A DNA stretch of 8,339 nucleotides from contig JADHLS010000201.1 in assembly GCA_016780605.1 (NCBI GenBank), positions 1-8,339 of the forward strand, written 5' to 3'. The stretch is from Reyranella sp. Its GTDB lineage: Bacteria; Pseudomonadota; Alphaproteobacteria; Reyranellales; Reyranellaceae. The translations under genes and the position numbers were made by a program. This document shows positions 7,090 through 8,339 of this stretch, in pieces. Under the pieces are notes generated by a model. It had not been told where the DNA came from. It did not search any database and saw only the letters and a list, made by a program, of their open reading frames with translations. Every line of letters begins with the position of its first letter. Position 1 is the first letter of the stretch.

Positions 7090-7129
7090 CGACGCCCTTG
7101 GCGGACAGGCGCTGCTAAATCCAAAGATC

Positions 7130-7135
7130 GGGGGA
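7130..7135 (+). promoter_or_regulatory. Ribosome binding site fixing the quinone oxidoreductase start
   Basis: GGGGGA at 7130-7135 lies 6 bases before ATG 7142. It decides this start over the in-frame ATG at 6971, which would overlap the divergent sugar dehydrogenase signal-peptide region. Confidence 0.7.
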
Positions 7136-7141
7136 CCTCAA

Positions 7142-8119
7142 ATGTCAAAATCGATTCTGATGCATGAGAATGGCGGACCGGAGAAACTGCAGCTCGAAGA
7201 GGTGACCGTCGGCTCGCCAGGCCCAGGCCAGGTGAAGGTCAAGCAGACCGCGATCGGCCTCAACTTCATCGACGTCTATACGCGCTCGGGCCTCTATCAG
7301 ACGCCGCTGCCCAACGCGGTGGGCCGCGAAGCCGCCGGCGTGATCACCGAGGTTGGACCCAGGACCAAGGGCTTCAAGAAGGGCGATCGCGTCGCCTATT
7401 GCGGTGTGCTGGGAGCCTACTGCGAGGAACGCGTCATGGGCACCGAGCAGCTCGTGCATGTGCCCAAGGGCGTGAGCGACGAGCAAGCCGCGGCCATCAT
7501 GCTGAAGGGAATGACGACGGAGTATCTCGTCGACCGCTGCGCCAAGCCGTGGCTCAAGAAAGGCGACATCGTGCTGTTCCATGCCGCTGCCGGCGGCGTC
7601 GGCCTGCTGTTCGGCCAATGGGCCAAGGCGCGCGGCTACAAGGCGATCGGCACGGTGTCGTCGCCCGAGAAGGCCGCGCTCGCCAAGAAGAACGGCTACA
7701 AGTGGGTGATCGACTACACCAAGGAAGATGTCGTCGCCAAGGTGAAGGAGATCACCAAGGGCAAGGGCGTGCCGGTGGTGTTCGACGGCGTCGGCAAGGA
7801 CACCTGGAACGCCTCGCTCGACAGCCTGCGGCCGCGCGGCCTGATGGTCTCGTTCGGCAACGCCTCGGGCGCCGTGCCGCCGCAGCCGCCCGGACTGCTC
7901 ACCGCCAAGGGCTCGCTCTATCTGACGCGGCCGAGCCTCGGCAACTACACGCCCGACCGCAAGGAGCTCGAGGCCAGCGCCAAGTCGCTGTTCAAGATGG
8001 TCAAGAGCGGCAAGGTGAAGATCGCCATCGACCAGCACTATCCGCTGGCCGAGGCGGCGCAGGCCCATCGCGACCTGGAATCGCGCAAGACCACCGGCCA
8101 GACCGTGCTGGTGCCGTAA
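7142..8119 (+). CDS. NADPH:quinone oxidoreductase, zinc-free MDR superfamily
   Basis: The 325-residue product matches the quinone oxidoreductase (QOR, E. coli QorA) class of medium-chain dehydrogenases, cytoplasmic enzymes that reduce quinones with NADPH. It shows the typical N-terminus ([14 protein letters not shown], 8-21), the QOR core [12 protein letters not shown] (41-52), [12 protein letters not shown] (61-72), GDRVAY (81-86), the nucleotide loop [19 protein letters not shown] (147-165), [11 protein letters not shown] (212-222), [10 protein letters not shown] (238-247) and the C-terminal TTGQTVLVP (317-325). No catalytic zinc ligand set or structural four-cysteine lobe is visible, as expected for this class. 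Length is exactly usual. ATG 7142 is supported by GGGGGA upstream and by the normal N-terminus. It is divergent from the sugar dehydrogenase and ends 25 bases before coaE, so the two may be co-transcribed. Confidence 0.94.
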   Translation: MSKSILMHENGGPEKLQLEEVTVGSPGPGQVKVKQTAIGLNFIDVYTRSGLYQTPLPNAVGREAAGVITEVGPRTKGFKKGDRVAYCGVLGAYCEERVMGTEQLVHVPKGVSDEQAAAIMLKGMTTEYLVDRCAKPWLKKGDIVLFHAAAGGVGLLFGQWAKARGYKAIGTVSSPEKAALAKKNGYKWVIDYTKEDVVAKVKEITKGKGVPVVFDGVGKDTWNASLDSLRPRGLMVSFGNASGAVPPQPPGLLTAKGSLYLTRPSLGNYTPDRKELEASAKSLFKMVKSGKVKIAIDQHYPLAEAAQAHRDLESRKTTGQTVLVP

Positions 8120-8144
8120 GCAGACAGCCGGCGTTCAGCGTTCC

Positions 8145-8339
8145 ATGATGATCGTCGGCCTCACCGGCTCGATCGGCATGGGCAAGTCCACGGCAGCGAA
8201 GATGCTGCGGCAAATGGGCGTGCCCGTGTACGACGCGGATGCCAACGTCCATGCCGTGCAGGCCAGGGGCGGCGCCGCGTTGCCGGCGATCGAGGCGTCG
8301 TTTCCCGGCGTGGTGAAGGGGGGAGTGCTCGACCGCCAG
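8145..8339 (+). CDS. coaE: Dephospho-CoA kinase, N-terminal part (runs off the window)
   Basis: CoaE phosphorylates the 3'-hydroxyl of dephospho-CoA with ATP, the last step of coenzyme A synthesis. The first 65 residues are present: [20 protein letters not shown] carries the P-loop GSIGMGKST (8-16), and [13 protein letters not shown] (27-39) is the family's DADxxVH segment. The gene continues beyond 8339 with no stop; the full protein should be about 200 residues. Two adjacent ATGs (8145 and 8148) are possible starts and there is no strong ribosome binding site. It follows the quinone oxidoreductase by 25 bases. In many alphaproteobacteria coaE lies directly beside aroE; here two genes separate them and the strand is opposite. 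Confidence 0.93.
   Translation, partial: MMIVGLTGSIGMGKSTAAKMLRQMGVPVYDADANVHAVQARGGAALPAIEASFPGVVKGGVLDRQ

Noticed and set aside
7145..8068. A 307-codon minus-strand frame antisense to the quinone oxidoreductase
   Set aside because: Same antisense artefact: repetitive Leu/Arg/His/Gly composition, no motif, and a clear real gene on the other strand.

Overview
The window looks like chromosomal DNA of a GC-rich alphaproteobacterium. It holds rho, a maf-aroE pair with a 4-base overlap, and the start of coaE, which are core genes that often lie near each other in that class. Codon third positions are mostly G or C. I cannot fix the genus from the sequence. There are no insertion sequences, tRNAs, rRNAs, CRISPR arrays or phage genes.

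Layout, left to right. (1) 15-929 (+): a beta-hydroxyacid dehydrogenase of the 3-hydroxyisobutyrate dehydrogenase type. It is followed by a small four-helix membrane protein (952-1323, +), reached through an 8-codon mini-ORF that overlaps both neighbours. (2) 1320-1913 (-): a HAD-superfamily hydrolase converging on the membrane gene, the two stop codons sharing one CTAG. (3) 1914-2099: the divergent HAD/rho spacer, with a good sigma-70-type promoter candidate for rho and a leader of about 130 bases. (4) 2100-3482 (+): rho, with an unusual Ser/Thr-rich linker insertion, followed after 6 bases by a flavodoxin-fold NAD(P)H oxidoreductase (3489-4094, +). (5) 4095-4444: a 350-base gap with a near-consensus promoter overlapped by an inverted repeat and facing no gene on its strand, then GC-rich sequence with several hairpins. 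(6) A minus-strand operon, transcribed right to left: exported PQQ-type sugar dehydrogenase (7062-5947), maf (5943-5332) and aroE (5335-4445), spaced by 3 bases and then overlapping by 4. (7) A 79-base divergent promoter region, then a zinc-free NADPH:quinone oxidoreductase (7142-8119, +) and the first 65 codons of coaE (8145 to the end, +).

The core genes cover transcription termination (rho), nucleotide-pool cleaning (maf), the shikimate pathway (aroE) and coenzyme A synthesis (coaE). Around them lie four redox enzymes, a HAD hydrolase and an unknown membrane protein. I do not see a defence or mobile system, or any clearly new multi-gene system. The parts least explained by known genes are the orphan promoter and structured region at 4191-4440, the Rho linker insertion, and the mini-ORF relay at 926-954.
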